Notes: a model not told the origin generated them from the sequence alone. 45,195 nt of DNA from Streptomyces humi (GCF_001005085.2 NZ_LBMU02000035.1:1-45195), one strand, 5' to 3'. Counted from the first letter of the stretch, positions 7,059-16,764 are shown. Translations and numbers: made by a program.

Positions 7059-9902
7059 TCAGACTTCGAGGGCTTCGGAGGCTTCCTCCGCCTCGAAAGC
7101 CTCGTCGGCTTCGTCGGCTTCGTCGGCTTCGAAGGCTTCGTCGGCGAGCAGCAGCCGCGCGATGCCGGCCAGGCGGCCGTCGCCCGCGGCGTCGCGGGCG
7201 GCGAACCAGGCGGCCTGCCCGGCGGCGGTCGGCCGGTCGAACAGCACGCGCGCCGGGACGGTCAGCCGGAAGATCTCCGTCAGCTGCGCGGCGACCTCCA
7301 GCGCGGTGGCCGATTCGGCACCGAGCGCGAACAGGTCGGCGTGCACACCGACGCCGTCCCGCGCCAGGGCATCGGCCCAGATCTCGACCAGCAGCTCCAC
7401 GAAGGGCATGGCGGCCGCGGGCACGGGCACGGAGCCGGGCGCGTGCCCGGCAGCGGGGGCGGCGGCCGCAGAGGTGGCGGCCGCGGGGGTGGTGTGTTGT
7501 TCGAGTACGGCCTCGTAGGCGGCGTCCAGGTCCTCGGGCAGTGGGCGGGCGGCCAGGGTGCGGCGGTCGACCTTGCCGCTGGGGGTCAGCGGGAGCGCGG
7601 TGACGGGGACGCACGCGAACGGCACCATGTGACCGGGCAGGATCCGGGCCAGGTCGTCACGGAGCGACCACGGCGGGACGTCGTGGCCCTCGGCGAGCAG
7701 GTAGTAGGCGATCAGCTGCTTGTCCGACGCCCCCTCCCGTACGACGACGACCGCCTCGGCCAGCCCCTCCTGGGCCAGGATCTGCGTCTCGACCTCGCCG
7801 AGCTCGACGCGGAAGCCACGGATCTTGACCTGCCCGTCGCGGCGGCCGAGGCACTGGATCCGGCCGTCGGGGAGCCGGGTCCCGAAGTCACCCGTGCGGT
7901 AGGTCCGGACCCTGGCCGGCCCGGCGGGTCCGAGGGGCAGCTCGCGGGTCGCGAAGCGGTCGGCCGTCAGGTCGGGGCGGTTCAGGTAGCCGTCGGCCAG
8001 CGGCACACCGGAGACGCAGATCTCACCGGGTACGCCGTCCGGCAGGGGTTGCAGACGCTCGTCGAGGATCTCCACCACCGCGCGGTCGACCGGGGCCCCG
8101 ATCGCCGGCAGCTCCGGCCAGTCGGCGGGGTCCGGGGACAGCCGCTCGGCGGTGACGACATGGGTCTCCGAAGGGCCGTACTGGTTCTCCAGCGACGCGC
8201 CCGTGCGCCGGAAGAACTCGCGCACGGCCGGGCTGACGAGCAGCTGCTCCCCCGCCGTGATGACCTCGCGCAGCGCCGCGGGGTGGCGGCCGGAGTGCAG
8301 GGACGTCTCGGCGAGCTGCTGAAGGGCGACGAAGGGCAGGAACAACCGGTGCACGTCCTGCTCGGTCAGCCAGTCGGCCAGCCGCTCCGGGTCGCGGCGG
8401 ACCTCGTCGGTGACCAGCACCAGGGTGCCGCCGGTGCCCCAGGTGGCGAACATCTCCTGGAAGGCGACGTCGAAGCTGAACGCCGCGAACTGGAGGGTGT
8501 TCCAGCCGGGGCCGGCCTGCGAGTGCCGGAACTGCCAGTCCAGCAGGGACGCGAGCGGCCGGTGCGGCATGGCGACGCCCTTGGGCAGACCGGTCGAACC
8601 GGAGGTGTAGATGACGTAGCAGAGGTCCGCGGACCCACCCGAGGCGTCCGACCCGTCGGGTGCGTGCGACCCGTCCGAGACGTCCGACCCGCCCAACGCG
8701 TCCGACCCGCCCAACGCGTCCGACCCGGCCAACGCGTCCGACCCGGCCGGCGCGTGCGGCCCGGCCGGCGGGTTCATGAGCAGGTCGTGCAGGTCGATGA
8801 CGCGGACGCCCTCGGGAACGGTGAGCGCGTCGCCGATGCCGGCCGGGCCGATCAGGACCTCGGCGCCGCTGTCGGTGAGCATGTGGTCGAGGCGTTCGCG
8901 GGGGTAGGCGGCATCGAGCGGCACGTATCCGGCACCGCTCTTCAGGATCGCGAGCAGGGCGACGGCCAGTTCGGGGCAGCGCGGCCCGGACAGCGCGACG
9001 GCGCGGGCGGCGCCGATCCGGCCGGCGCACCGGTCGGCGGCGGCCTTCAGCTCCGCGTAGGTCATCTCGCCGCCGTCCCAGCGCAGCGCCGGGGCCCCGG
9101 GATACCGGGCGGCGGTTCGGTCGAACAGCTCGTGCGCGGTGACGTCCCACTCGCCGGCCCCGGGCTCGGCATCCGCCTCCCCGACCGGATTCCGCGGCGG
9201 CGCCGGCACCAGGGGCAGCAGGCCGACCGGCGTCTCCGGGTCGCGGACCGCCGCCCGCAGCAGCTCCAGGTAGCCGGCGACGACCCGGCCGGCCGTCTCC
9301 GGCGCGTACCGCCGGCTGTCGTAGGCCAGCGAGCCACGTCGTACGGGCCCGGGGTCGAAGGCGAACACGAGGTCCAGCGGCAGCTCGCCGCCGCCGGTCA
9401 GGACGGCGGCCCGGCAGACGTCCGCCTGGAGGGCGCCGGACTGCCCGCCGATCACGAACTCGCCGCCGGCCGCGGCCCGCAGGTCGGCGGCGGCCCGCCG
9501 GGCGAGGTCCGAGAACGGGGTGTCCGGGTCGACGGACTGCCGCAGCGGGGCCCACGAACCGTCCCGCCCGGCCCCGACCACGATCTCGTCGACCCCGGCG
9601 TTCTCCCAGGGCGAGGCGACCCGGTACAGCAGTGCCTGGAGCGCGGCGGTCAGCGTCGCGAGCACCGGGACGCGCTGTTCCCGGGCGGCGGCCGCGAGTC
9701 CGTCGGTGACATCGTCCGGGACCTCGAAGGCCAGCGTCGGACGCCGTCGTCCGGGGGCGGGTCGCGGCACGGCGCGGTCGGCGGGCCAGGTGCCGGCCGG
9801 CGGTGCGCCACGGAGGCGGTCGAGCAGCGCCGCGCGGGCGGCACCGGAGACCTGCGCCGCCGGTGCCCCGGGGGTCGCGGTGGTCGGCGGAGCGGCGTTC
9901 AT
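7059..9902 (-). CDS. NRPS: truncated C, A (proline-like), T
   Basis: NRPS module of 947 residues. Residues about 50-265 match only the C-terminal lobe of a condensation domain (from LAFEVPDDVTDGLAA onward); the N-terminal lobe with the HHxxxDG active site is absent. A complete A domain follows: LCYVIYTSGSTGLPKGV, FSFDVAFQEMF, NQYGPSETHVV, YRTGDFGTR, QVKIRGFRVELGE and LPLTPSGKVDR. The pocket code read by eye is D-V-Q-F-I-A-Q-V-V-K, one residue from a known proline code, so proline or an analogue is likely. The T domain has LFALGAESATALE with the Ser for phosphopantetheine. An 18-bp repeat sits just before A3, and an EAD-rich tail ends the protein. Its ATG overlaps the upstream NRPS stop (ATGA). 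With half a C domain, any condensation must be done by another protein, or the module only loads its carrier. Confidence 0.92.
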   Translation of the reverse strand: MNAAPPTTATPGAPAAQVSGAARAALLDRLRGAPPAGTWPADRAVPRPAPGRRRPTLAFEVPDDVTDGLAAAAREQRVPVLATLTAALQALLYRVASPWENAGVDEIVVGAGRDGSWAPLRQSVDPDTPFSDLARRAAADLRAAAGGEFVIGGQSGALQADVCRAAVLTGGGELPLDLVFAFDPGPVRRGSLAYDSRRYAPETAGRVVAGYLELLRAAVRDPETPVGLLPLVPAPPRNPVGEADAEPGAGEWDVTAHELFDRTAARYPGAPALRWDGGEMTYAELKAAADRCAGRIGAARAVALSGPRCPELAVALLAILKSGAGYVPLDAAYPRERLDHMLTDSGAEVLIGPAGIGDALTVPEGVRVIDLHDLLMNPPAGPHAPAGSDALAGSDALGGSDALGGSDVSDGSHAPDGSDASGGSADLCYVIYTSGSTGLPKGVAMPHRPLASLLDWQFRHSQAGPGWNTLQFAAFSFDVAFQEMFATWGTGGTLVLVTDEVRRDPERLADWLTEQDVHRLFLPFVALQQLAETSLHSGRHPAALREVITAGEQLLVSPAVREFFRRTGASLENQYGPSETHVVTAERLSPDPADWPELPAIGAPVDRAVVEILDERLQPLPDGVPGEICVSGVPLADGYLNRPDLTADRFATRELPLGPAGPARVRTYRTGDFGTRLPDGRIQCLGRRDGQVKIRGFRVELGEVETQILAQEGLAEAVVVVREGASDKQLIAYYLLAEGHDVPPWSLRDDLARILPGHMVPFACVPVTALPLTPSGKVDRRTLAARPLPEDLDAAYEAVLEQHTTPAAATSAAAAPAAGHAPGSVPVPAAAMPFVELLVEIWADALARDGVGVHADLFALGAESATALEVAAQLTEIFRLTVPARVLFDRPTAAGQAAWFAARDAAGDGRLAGIARLLLADEAFEADEADEADEAFEAEEASEALEV
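8680..8751 (-). repeat. 18-bp tandem repeat inside an A domain
   Basis: Four 18-bp units (top-strand core GCGTCCGACCCGCCCAAC), with degenerate copies on the left flank, encode repeated six-residue blocks such as GSDALG. They lie between the lid-side region and motif A3 of the proline-like A domain, which is an unusual place for an expansion inside a catalytic domain. Confidence 0.8.
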
Positions 9903-12900
9903 CGGGTCTCGTTCCCCTCGTCGTCGCGGCCGGCGGTGGCGCGTCGCGATCGCGTCAGCAGCGCGCTGCGCGCCGCGGACCGGTTCGGCCGGACCGCCGG
10001 GGCCGCCGGGGCCGCCGCGGTGGCCCGGGGCGGGTCGTCGGAGAGCGCGGCGGCCAGGTCGTGCACGGTCGGGTGGGTGAAGAGCTGGAGCGCGGCGATG
10101 TCCCGGTCCAGCACCTGGGTCAGCCGGGTCCTGACCCGGGCCAGCAGCAGCGAGTCGCCGCCGATCTCGAAGAAGTTGTCGTGCGTGCCGACCTCGTCGA
10201 GGCCGAGCAGGTCGCACCAGACGGCCGCGATCTCCCGTTCCAGCCGCGACACGGGTGCGACGCGGGCCGCTCCGGTGGTCCGCTCGCGCGGCGGCTCCGG
10301 CAGCTTCCCGTGGTCGATCTTGCCGTTGCCGTTGAGCGGCAGCGCGGCCAGCGGCACGATCACCGACGGGACCATGAACTCCGGCAGGTTCCGCGCCAGT
10401 TGCCGGCGCAGTGTGACGGGGTCCAGATCGGCGGCGCCGAGCGGCGCGGCGGGCGAGACATAGGCGACCAGGCGCAGCGGCCCGGGTCCCGGCCGGTCGC
10501 GGCGCGCCGTGACGACCCCGCGCCCGACGCCGGGCAGCCGCTCCAGGCGGGCCTCGATCTCGGGCAGTTCGACGCGGTGGCCGCGGACCTTCACCTGCCG
10601 GTCGATGCGGCCCAGGTAGTCCAGGTTGCCGTCGGGCAGGCGGCGCACCAGGTCGCCGGTGCGGTAGAGGTGGGCGCCGGGCCGGGCCGCGTACGGGTCC
10701 GGCGGGAACTGCCTGGCGGTCAGCTCGGGCCGGCGCAGGTAGCCGAGTCCCACGCCGAGGCCGCCGATGCACAGCTCACCGGGGACGCCGACCGGCACGC
10801 GGCGCAGACGCTCGTCCAGGACGTACGAGGTGGTGCCGGGCACGGAACTGCCGATGGTGGGCCTGCGTTCGGTGCCGTCCAGGAGGGTGTGCGTGCACCA
10901 GATGGTGGTCTCGGTGGGGCCGTAGATGTTGAAGAGCCGGCGGTTCGGCGCCCACAGGGGGCCCAGCTCCGGCGGGAACGCCTCGCCGCCGACCAGGATG
11001 GTGCGCAGACCCGGCACGTCCTCCGGCCGCATCACCGCGAGTGCGGACGGCGGCAGGAACGCCATCGTCACCTGGTGGCGCCGGACGGTCTCGGCCAGGT
11101 CGGGACCCGGCAGCATGCGGTCGCGCGGCACCACGCACAGGCGTCCGCCGTGGGCGAAGGCGAGCGTGAAGTCCAGGACGGAGCCGTCGAAGCTCGGCGA
11201 GGAGAACTGGATCACGGTGTCCGGGGACTCCGGGTCGACGAACTCCCGCTCGGCGTGGGCGGAGTTGACCACGCCGCGGTGGTGGATGGCGACGCCCTTG
11301 GGCTGGCCGGTGGAACCGGACGTGAAGACGATGTACGCCGGGTCGCGCGGATCGGTGTGCCGGGCCGGCCGGGTGTCGGGGTACCGCCCCAGCGGGTCGT
11401 CGGGACCGCCCAGGCAGACCACCGGCAGCCGGTCGGCGCCGGGCGGCGCCGGGCGGCCGGCCCGCGTGACCAGTGCCTTGACCTCGGTGTCGTCGATCAT
11501 GAGGGCCAGCCGCTCGGCCGGGTAGCCGGTGTCCAGCGGGACGTAGACCGCTCCGGCCTTGAGCACGCCCAGGAACGCCACCGGCAGGTCCTGGCAGCGG
11601 TCCACCGCGACGCCCACGGCCGTCCCGGGGCCGACCCCGAGCTCCGCGAGGTGGTGTGCGAGCCGGTTGGCCCGCGCCTCGACCTGGGCGTAGCTCAGCT
11701 CGCCTTCGGCGCCGACGACGGCGGTCCGCTCCGGCGCCCGGTCGGCCCAGTGCTCGAACAGGGCCGGGACGTCCGCGGCCATGGGCGCGGGCACACCGGT
11801 GTCGTTCCAGCGGTCCAGCTGGGCGAGTTCGTCCCCGGTGAGCAGGTCCAGGTCGGCGACGGCGGTGCCGGGCGCGGACAGCGCGGCCCCGAGCAGGGTG
11901 CCCAGGTGGCCGAGGAAGCGGCTGACGGTGTCCGCGCCGTAGAGGCTGGTGTTGAACTCGGCGGTGCCGAGGAAACCGCCGCCGGCGTCCGCACCGGCGT
12001 GCTGGACGATGACGGACAGGTCCTGGATGGCGCCGCCGCCGTGCGCGGGCAGCGGGGTGAGGTCGACGCCGGGCAGGCTGAGGGCGGTGTCGACGTCCTG
12101 GAGGACGAACAGCAGCTGTACGACGGGGTCGTGGCTGGGGTCCCGGTCCGGGCGGAGCAGTGCGACCAGGTCCTCGAAGGGGAAGTCCTGGTGTTCCTGC
12201 GCCTGGCTGATGGTGCGGTGGGCGGCGCGCGCCAGGTCGAGGAAGGTGGTGTCGCGGGCGACGCGCAGGCGCAGCGGGACCAGGTTGACGAAGCAGCCGA
12301 CGGTACCGGCGAACTCCGGGCGGACGCGGTTGGCGACGGGGGTGCCGATGAGCAGGTCGTCGCGGCCGGTGTGCCGGTGGACGACCGAGGCGAAGGCGGC
12401 CAGCAGCGTCGCGTAGGCGGTGACGCCGTGCCGCCGGGAGAACTCGGCGACCCGGTCCGCCACCTCCGCGGGCCAGGCGAAGTCGACCACGTCCCCCTCC
12501 GGCCGGCGCTGCGCGGGCCGGGTCCGGTCGGTGGGCAGGTCCAGGAGCGTGGGGGCGCCTTCGAGTTCGGTGCGCCAGTGCTCGGCGAGCCGTTCGCGGC
12601 GCGCACCGGTCAGCTGCTCCGACTGCCACGCGGCGAAGTCCATGAACTGGATCTCCGGCGCCGGCGCGGTGCCGGGACGGTTCTCGGCGCGGGCGGTGTA
12701 GAGCTCCGCCAGTTCGGCGAAGAGCAGCTCCAGGCTCCAGCCGTCGCAGGCGATGTGATGCGCGGTCACCACGAGCGCGGCGGACGCGGTGCCCGGTGCG
12801 ATGAGGCGCGCGCGGATCAGCGGGCCCGCGGACAGGTCGAAGGGGACCCGGGCCTCGGCGTCGATCCGCTCGGCGACCCAGGCCGCCAGGTCGCCGGGCG

Positions 12901-15091
12901 CGGCGCCACTCGGCTCGGCTTCGACGGCCAGGCTCACCTTGAGGGCGGGCAGTACGCGCTGCCGCGCCTCCTCGTCGTGGACGTCGATGACGGTGCGCAG
13001 CGCCTCGTGACGGGCGACGAGGTCGTCGAGCGCCGCTTCGAGGGCGGGGACGTCGAGGTCACCGCCGACGCGGAAGGCGTACGGCAGGTTGTAGACGGCG
13101 TTGCCGGGATACAGCTGCGACAGGAGCCACATGCGCCGCTGGGTGGCGGAGAGCGGCGCGCCCTCCGCCGTCCGCTCGGTCACCGCGACGGGTGCGGCCG
13201 GGGCGGGTACGGCCGGTGCCGTCGCGTCGGCGCGGCCGGCTCCGGCGGCGGCCCAGCCGTCGAGGAACGCGGACACCTCGGCGACGGTCGGATGGTCGAA
13301 CAGGGCACGGGCCGTGACGGGCAGGCGGAACTCGGTGGCCAGCAGGGAGGCGACCCGTACCGCGCTGAGCGAATGGCCGCCGACGGCGAAGAAGTCGTCG
13401 TCGATGCCGGGCGGCTGCTGCTCAAGGACGGTTCGCCACACCTCCGCGACTCGTCGTTGGGTGGGGTTGGACGGCTGACGGCGCGGGCGCCCGGTCCGTC
13501 GGCCCACCACCTCGGCGCCCCGGCCGGCGGGCGGTACGGCGGCCCGCTCGGTGGCCGGCGTCGCGGCCCGGTCACCGGACCTGCCGGCACCCGCGCCCAC
13601 ACCCGCGCCCGCCTCGGCGGGAACGCCGAGTCCGGCCGGCCATGCCGACTCGGCCGTCTCGGCCATCGGGCTGTCGGGCGCGGCGGTCAGGGCCTCGAGC
13701 AGGCTGACGAAGCCGGTCACCACCGCGTCGGCCGTCGCCGGGTCCAGCAGCGCCGTCCGGTAGCGCAGATATCCCGGCATCCCCGTGGGCAGGTCGGCGA
13801 GTTGCAGCTCGACGTCGTACAGCGAGCGGCGGGAGAGGGGCTCGGTGGCCTCGACCGTCAGGGGGCCGACGGCGGCGGGCGGGTCCAGCGGCTGGCGGGC
13901 GCCGAGCAGCACCTGGAACAGCGGGTGGCCGTCGGGGCGGCGGGCGGGGGCGAGGCGCTCGACCACCCGGCGGAACGGGATGTCGGCGTCGTCGAAGGCG
14001 GACAGCGTCGCCTCGCGGGCCACGCGCAGGGCGTCGCGCCAGGTCGCCTCGGCGGGCAGCCGGACCCGCAGCGCGGCCTGGTTGGTGATGAACCCGGCGG
14101 TGTCGCGCGAGGTGGCGTCGCGGCGGCCGACGACGGTGCCGAGGACCGCTTCCCCGTGCCCGGACATGCGCTGGACCAGCACGGACAGCGCGGTGAGCCA
14201 GACCATGAACGGCGTGGCGCGTTCCGCGGCCGCCACCGTGCGCACGGCCTCGGCGAGCGGGGCCGGGATCTCTACCGGCAGGACCGCGGCGGCGTAGGGG
14301 TCGCCCGTGGCGGGCCGCCCGAAGGACGGCCAGCGGTCGGCGTCGGCCGGCAGGCCGGCCAGCGCGGCGGCGCGCCGGTCCAGACGTTCCGGCAGGTCGG
14401 GGGCGTCGGCGGCGGCGCGGGCCCGGGAGGCGGCCGCGGCCAGGGTGGGCGGCGGGGTCGGCAGGTCCTCGCCGCTCAGGACCGCCACCAGGTCCTCGTG
14501 GAGCAGCTGGAGCGTACGGCCGTCGGCGACGATGTGGTGCACGACGGCCAGCAGCCGGTGCCGCTGTTCGGCCACCCGGCCCAGGGTGAAGCGGACCAGC
14601 GGGCCGGTCTCCAGGTCGAAGGGCCGGTGGAGCTCACGGTCGGCGAACGCGGCCCACCGCTCCTCGACCTCGGGGGTGGGTTCGGACGCGGTCCCGCCCT
14701 CGGAGCCGGCGTCGGTCAGGTCGACGTGGGCGAGCTGCCCGGTGAACTCGGGCTCGATCACCAGCACCGGTGTGCCGTCGGCGCCGGCCGGGAACCGCGC
14801 GCGCAGCGCCTCGTGACGGCGGCCGAGGACGCGGACGGCGCGCTCGGCGGTCTCCCGGTCGAACGGCCCGGTCAGGTCGACGGCCAGGGCCAGCTGGTGG
14901 ACCAGTGCCTCGGGTGTGGTCAGGTCGAACAGCCACACGTCCTCCTGCGCGGTGTCCGGCCGGTCGGTGCGCGGCGCGGCGGACGGCGCGGCGTCGGCCG
15001 GTTCGAGGCCGGCCTCCTGGTGGACGCGCCGGAGGTGTTCGGCGGAGAACCGGCGGGCGCGGCTGCCCGGCCGCGTGGGGATCTCGGTCAT
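9899..15091 (-). CDS. NRPS: C-T-C-A-T
   Basis: NRPS of 1730 residues. Domains: C (about 45-470, HHIVADG near 184), T (GGHSLSAVRV near 564), C (about 640-1080, HHIACDG near 775), A (about 1110-1600) and T (IGGDSLLLARV near 1645). The first C-T pair has no A domain, so that carrier must be charged in trans, most simply by a stand-alone A domain of the cluster. A-domain motifs: AYIVFTSGSTGQPKGVA, SFDGSVLDF, NIYGPTETTIW, YRTGDLVRRLPDG, QVKVRGHRVELPE, LPLNGNGKIDH. The pocket code read by eye is D-G-L-F-L-G-I-I-W-K, suggesting a small or branched hydrophobic amino acid at low confidence. The ATG overlaps the FkbH-like stop as ATGA. No E, methyltransferase or TE domain is seen. Confidence 0.94.
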   Translation of the reverse strand: MTEIPTRPGSRARRFSAEHLRRVHQEAGLEPADAAPSAAPRTDRPDTAQEDVWLFDLTTPEALVHQLALAVDLTGPFDRETAERAVRVLGRRHEALRARFPAGADGTPVLVIEPEFTGQLAHVDLTDAGSEGGTASEPTPEVEERWAAFADRELHRPFDLETGPLVRFTLGRVAEQRHRLLAVVHHIVADGRTLQLLHEDLVAVLSGEDLPTPPPTLAAAASRARAAADAPDLPERLDRRAAALAGLPADADRWPSFGRPATGDPYAAAVLPVEIPAPLAEAVRTVAAAERATPFMVWLTALSVLVQRMSGHGEAVLGTVVGRRDATSRDTAGFITNQAALRVRLPAEATWRDALRVAREATLSAFDDADIPFRRVVERLAPARRPDGHPLFQVLLGARQPLDPPAAVGPLTVEATEPLSRRSLYDVELQLADLPTGMPGYLRYRTALLDPATADAVVTGFVSLLEALTAAPDSPMAETAESAWPAGLGVPAEAGAGVGAGAGRSGDRAATPATERAAVPPAGRGAEVVGRRTGRPRRQPSNPTQRRVAEVWRTVLEQQPPGIDDDFFAVGGHSLSAVRVASLLATEFRLPVTARALFDHPTVAEVSAFLDGWAAAGAGRADATAPAVPAPAAPVAVTERTAEGAPLSATQRRMWLLSQLYPGNAVYNLPYAFRVGGDLDVPALEAALDDLVARHEALRTVIDVHDEEARQRVLPALKVSLAVEAEPSGAAPGDLAAWVAERIDAEARVPFDLSAGPLIRARLIAPGTASAALVVTAHHIACDGWSLELLFAELAELYTARAENRPGTAPAPEIQFMDFAAWQSEQLTGARRERLAEHWRTELEGAPTLLDLPTDRTRPAQRRPEGDVVDFAWPAEVADRVAEFSRRHGVTAYATLLAAFASVVHRHTGRDDLLIGTPVANRVRPEFAGTVGCFVNLVPLRLRVARDTTFLDLARAAHRTISQAQEHQDFPFEDLVALLRPDRDPSHDPVVQLLFVLQDVDTALSLPGVDLTPLPAHGGGAIQDLSVIVQHAGADAGGGFLGTAEFNTSLYGADTVSRFLGHLGTLLGAALSAPGTAVADLDLLTGDELAQLDRWNDTGVPAPMAADVPALFEHWADRAPERTAVVGAEGELSYAQVEARANRLAHHLAELGVGPGTAVGVAVDRCQDLPVAFLGVLKAGAVYVPLDTGYPAERLALMIDDTEVKALVTRAGRPAPPGADRLPVVCLGGPDDPLGRYPDTRPARHTDPRDPAYIVFTSGSTGQPKGVAIHHRGVVNSAHAEREFVDPESPDTVIQFSSPSFDGSVLDFTLAFAHGGRLCVVPRDRMLPGPDLAETVRRHQVTMAFLPPSALAVMRPEDVPGLRTILVGGEAFPPELGPLWAPNRRLFNIYGPTETTIWCTHTLLDGTERRPTIGSSVPGTTSYVLDERLRRVPVGVPGELCIGGLGVGLGYLRRPELTARQFPPDPYAARPGAHLYRTGDLVRRLPDGNLDYLGRIDRQVKVRGHRVELPEIEARLERLPGVGRGVVTARRDRPGPGPLRLVAYVSPAAPLGAADLDPVTLRRQLARNLPEFMVPSVIVPLAALPLNGNGKIDHGKLPEPPRERTTGAARVAPVSRLEREIAAVWCDLLGLDEVGTHDNFFEIGGDSLLLARVRTRLTQVLDRDIAALQLFTHPTVHDLAAALSDDPPRATAAAPAAPAVRPNRSAARSALLTRSRRATAGRDDEGNETR

Positions 15092-16764
15092 GAGGTGGTC
15101 ACGGCTTCCGTGTCGGGGGTCTCGGCGCGCACCAGGAGGTCCAGGAGCGCGCCGTCGGGCGTCTGGGCTGTGCCGCCCGCCGTGGGCGAACCGAGGAAGT
15201 CGATGGCGGCGTGGTTGCGGCCGGTGTCGCGGTGGCCGACGACGATCCGGCCGGCGCCCATGGCCTGCGCGTGTGCGGCGATCTCCCGCATCGCCTGGAC
15301 CTCGACCCCCTTGCCCATGGCCGGGCAGGAGATGACGAAGGCCTCGACCACGCAGTCCGGGCCGCGCCCGGCCAGCGCGAGGACGACGCTGGGGCCGAGG
15401 TCGCCGAGGCGGTCCCGGACGCTGCCGAGCAGCAGCACCCGGTCGCCGCCGGCCGCGAGGTCGTCCACCGTGACGGGTGGGATCGGCACCCCGAGGGTGA
15501 ACTCCTTGGAGGCCACGAGCATTTCGTTGATCTTGGCGAGGTCGCCGGGCCGGGCCGCGCGGAAGTCGGTCTCGACCCGGAGCCCGGCGACGAAGGCGGC
15601 GAGCGACAACCCGCCGGCGGCCTCGGGGACCGCGTCGCCGGCGACGGGGCCGCCCGGGGCGGCGGCCACCGGGCGCGGCGCGCCCGGCACCGGCAGGAGG
15701 TCGAAGACCCCGGCGACGGCCAGGCGCGCCGGCCAGGCCGCGGCGTCCGCGCCGAGGTCCACCGTCTCGGCCTGGCCGCCGTGGGCCGGGCGCACCGTGA
15801 CGACCAGACGGTCCTCCCGGCGCTCCAGCAGGGCGACGTCCCGTGCGGCCAGACCGGCGTCGGCGGCCAGGCCGCGCACCTGGGCGTCGCGGCCACGGTC
15901 GTCGAAGAACCAGTCGGACAGCCGCGCCGGAACCGTCGGATCGCTCGCGACGAGGTCACGCCAGACCGGCACCGCGTCCCGGCCGCCGAGCGCGTACGAC
16001 GGCACTCCGGCCGTCGACAGCCAGCGCAGGACGCCGCCGAACCCGTCGACGTCCTCGGCGTCGGCGAGACCGTGCAGGTCCAGCGCCGCGGCGTGGCAGG
16101 TGTCGCCGGTCCGCAGCCGCAGGACGTGGGCGACCCGCGCGCCGAGGTGGTGGAAGACCTCCTCGCGGTAGGGGACCTTCGCGAACTGGTACAGCGCCGG
16201 GTGGTGCGCCCTCGTGGCGCCCAGCGAGCGGAGCACCGCTTCGAGATCGACCAGGTGGACGTCGGGCCGGCCGGCCAGCGCGGCCCGCATCGCCTCGCGG
16301 GCGGCCGCGGCCTCGGCGGTACGGCCGTCGGCCCGGCAGTCGCCCGCGACACCCTGCGGATCGGCCGCCGGCAGGCCCGGCAGCACCGCCACCAGCGTGG
16401 CCCCCCAGCGCGCCGCCGCCTCGCGGGCGGTGTCGGCGACGGCCGTCAGCCCGGCGGTCCAGGCGCCGTCCTCCAGTTCCTCCAGACGCTGCGCGACGAC
16501 CACCACGTCGAGGCCGGCCCGGGCGGAGCCGCTGTCCGGGTCGAGGCACTCCTGGACGATCTGGTTGTAGGGCGCGACGTGGAAGTCCGGTCGGCCGTAC
16601 GCCTCGCCGAGCGCCGTCGCGAGATAGGGCACGACCGCGTCTGCGGTGTAGCTGGCCATGATCCCGACGCGCGGTCCGCCGGGCGGTCCCGTGCGCTCGG
16701 TCTCCTGGTGGGCGGCCCGCAGCGCGCGCAGGTCGGCCGCGACGTCGGTGAGGGGCAGTGGCAT
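15088..16764 (-). CDS. FkbH-like protein with degenerate HAD domain
   Basis: Free-standing FkbH-like protein, 558 residues. Classical FkbH proteins dephosphorylate a glycolytic acyl phosphate and load glyceryl onto an ACP, through an N-terminal SGNH-like domain, a HAD phosphatase core (DxDxT) and a C-terminal acyltransferase-like part. Here the N-terminal part is clear (MASYTADAVVPYLATAL, then HVAPYNQIVQECLDP), and so is the C-terminal part (LAKINEMLVASKEFTLG, VEAFVISCPAMGKGVE, GHRDTGRNHAAIDFL). The middle has AALDLHGLADAED where an active enzyme has a DxDxT loop, so the second Asp and the Thr are gone. Glyceryl-phosphate chemistry is therefore unlikely. Start is ATG 16764 with GGAAGGA upstream. 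It follows a free carrier protein, as usual for FkbH systems, and two related domains are embedded in the large NRPS. Confidence 0.85.
   Translation of the reverse strand: MPLPLTDVAADLRALRAAHQETERTGPPGGPRVGIMASYTADAVVPYLATALGEAYGRPDFHVAPYNQIVQECLDPDSGSARAGLDVVVVAQRLEELEDGAWTAGLTAVADTAREAAARWGATLVAVLPGLPAADPQGVAGDCRADGRTAEAAAAREAMRAALAGRPDVHLVDLEAVLRSLGATRAHHPALYQFAKVPYREEVFHHLGARVAHVLRLRTGDTCHAAALDLHGLADAEDVDGFGGVLRWLSTAGVPSYALGGRDAVPVWRDLVASDPTVPARLSDWFFDDRGRDAQVRGLAADAGLAARDVALLERREDRLVVTVRPAHGGQAETVDLGADAAAWPARLAVAGVFDLLPVPGAPRPVAAAPGGPVAGDAVPEAAGGLSLAAFVAGLRVETDFRAARPGDLAKINEMLVASKEFTLGVPIPPVTVDDLAAGGDRVLLLGSVRDRLGDLGPSVVLALAGRGPDCVVEAFVISCPAMGKGVEVQAMREIAAHAQAMGAGRIVVGHRDTGRNHAAIDFLGSPTAGGTAQTPDGALLDLLVRAETPDTEAVTTS

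Noticed and set aside
4663..10463. Long plus-strand open frames opposite the A-domain and half-C NRPS genes
   Set aside because: No motif in their translation; the opposite strand has complete adenylation motifs in order. Antisense shadow.
9803..16171. Very long open frame on the plus strand (about 2100 codons)
   Set aside because: It lies opposite two NRPS genes and the FkbH-like gene with full domain matches; its translation is low-complexity Gly/Arg/Val-rich, as expected for an antisense frame in high-GC DNA.
15088..16764. Glyceryl- or methoxymalonyl-ACP extender supply by the FkbH-like gene
   Set aside because: The DxDxT motif is missing, and no methyltransferase or 3-hydroxyacyl dehydrogenase of the methoxymalonyl set is in the window.
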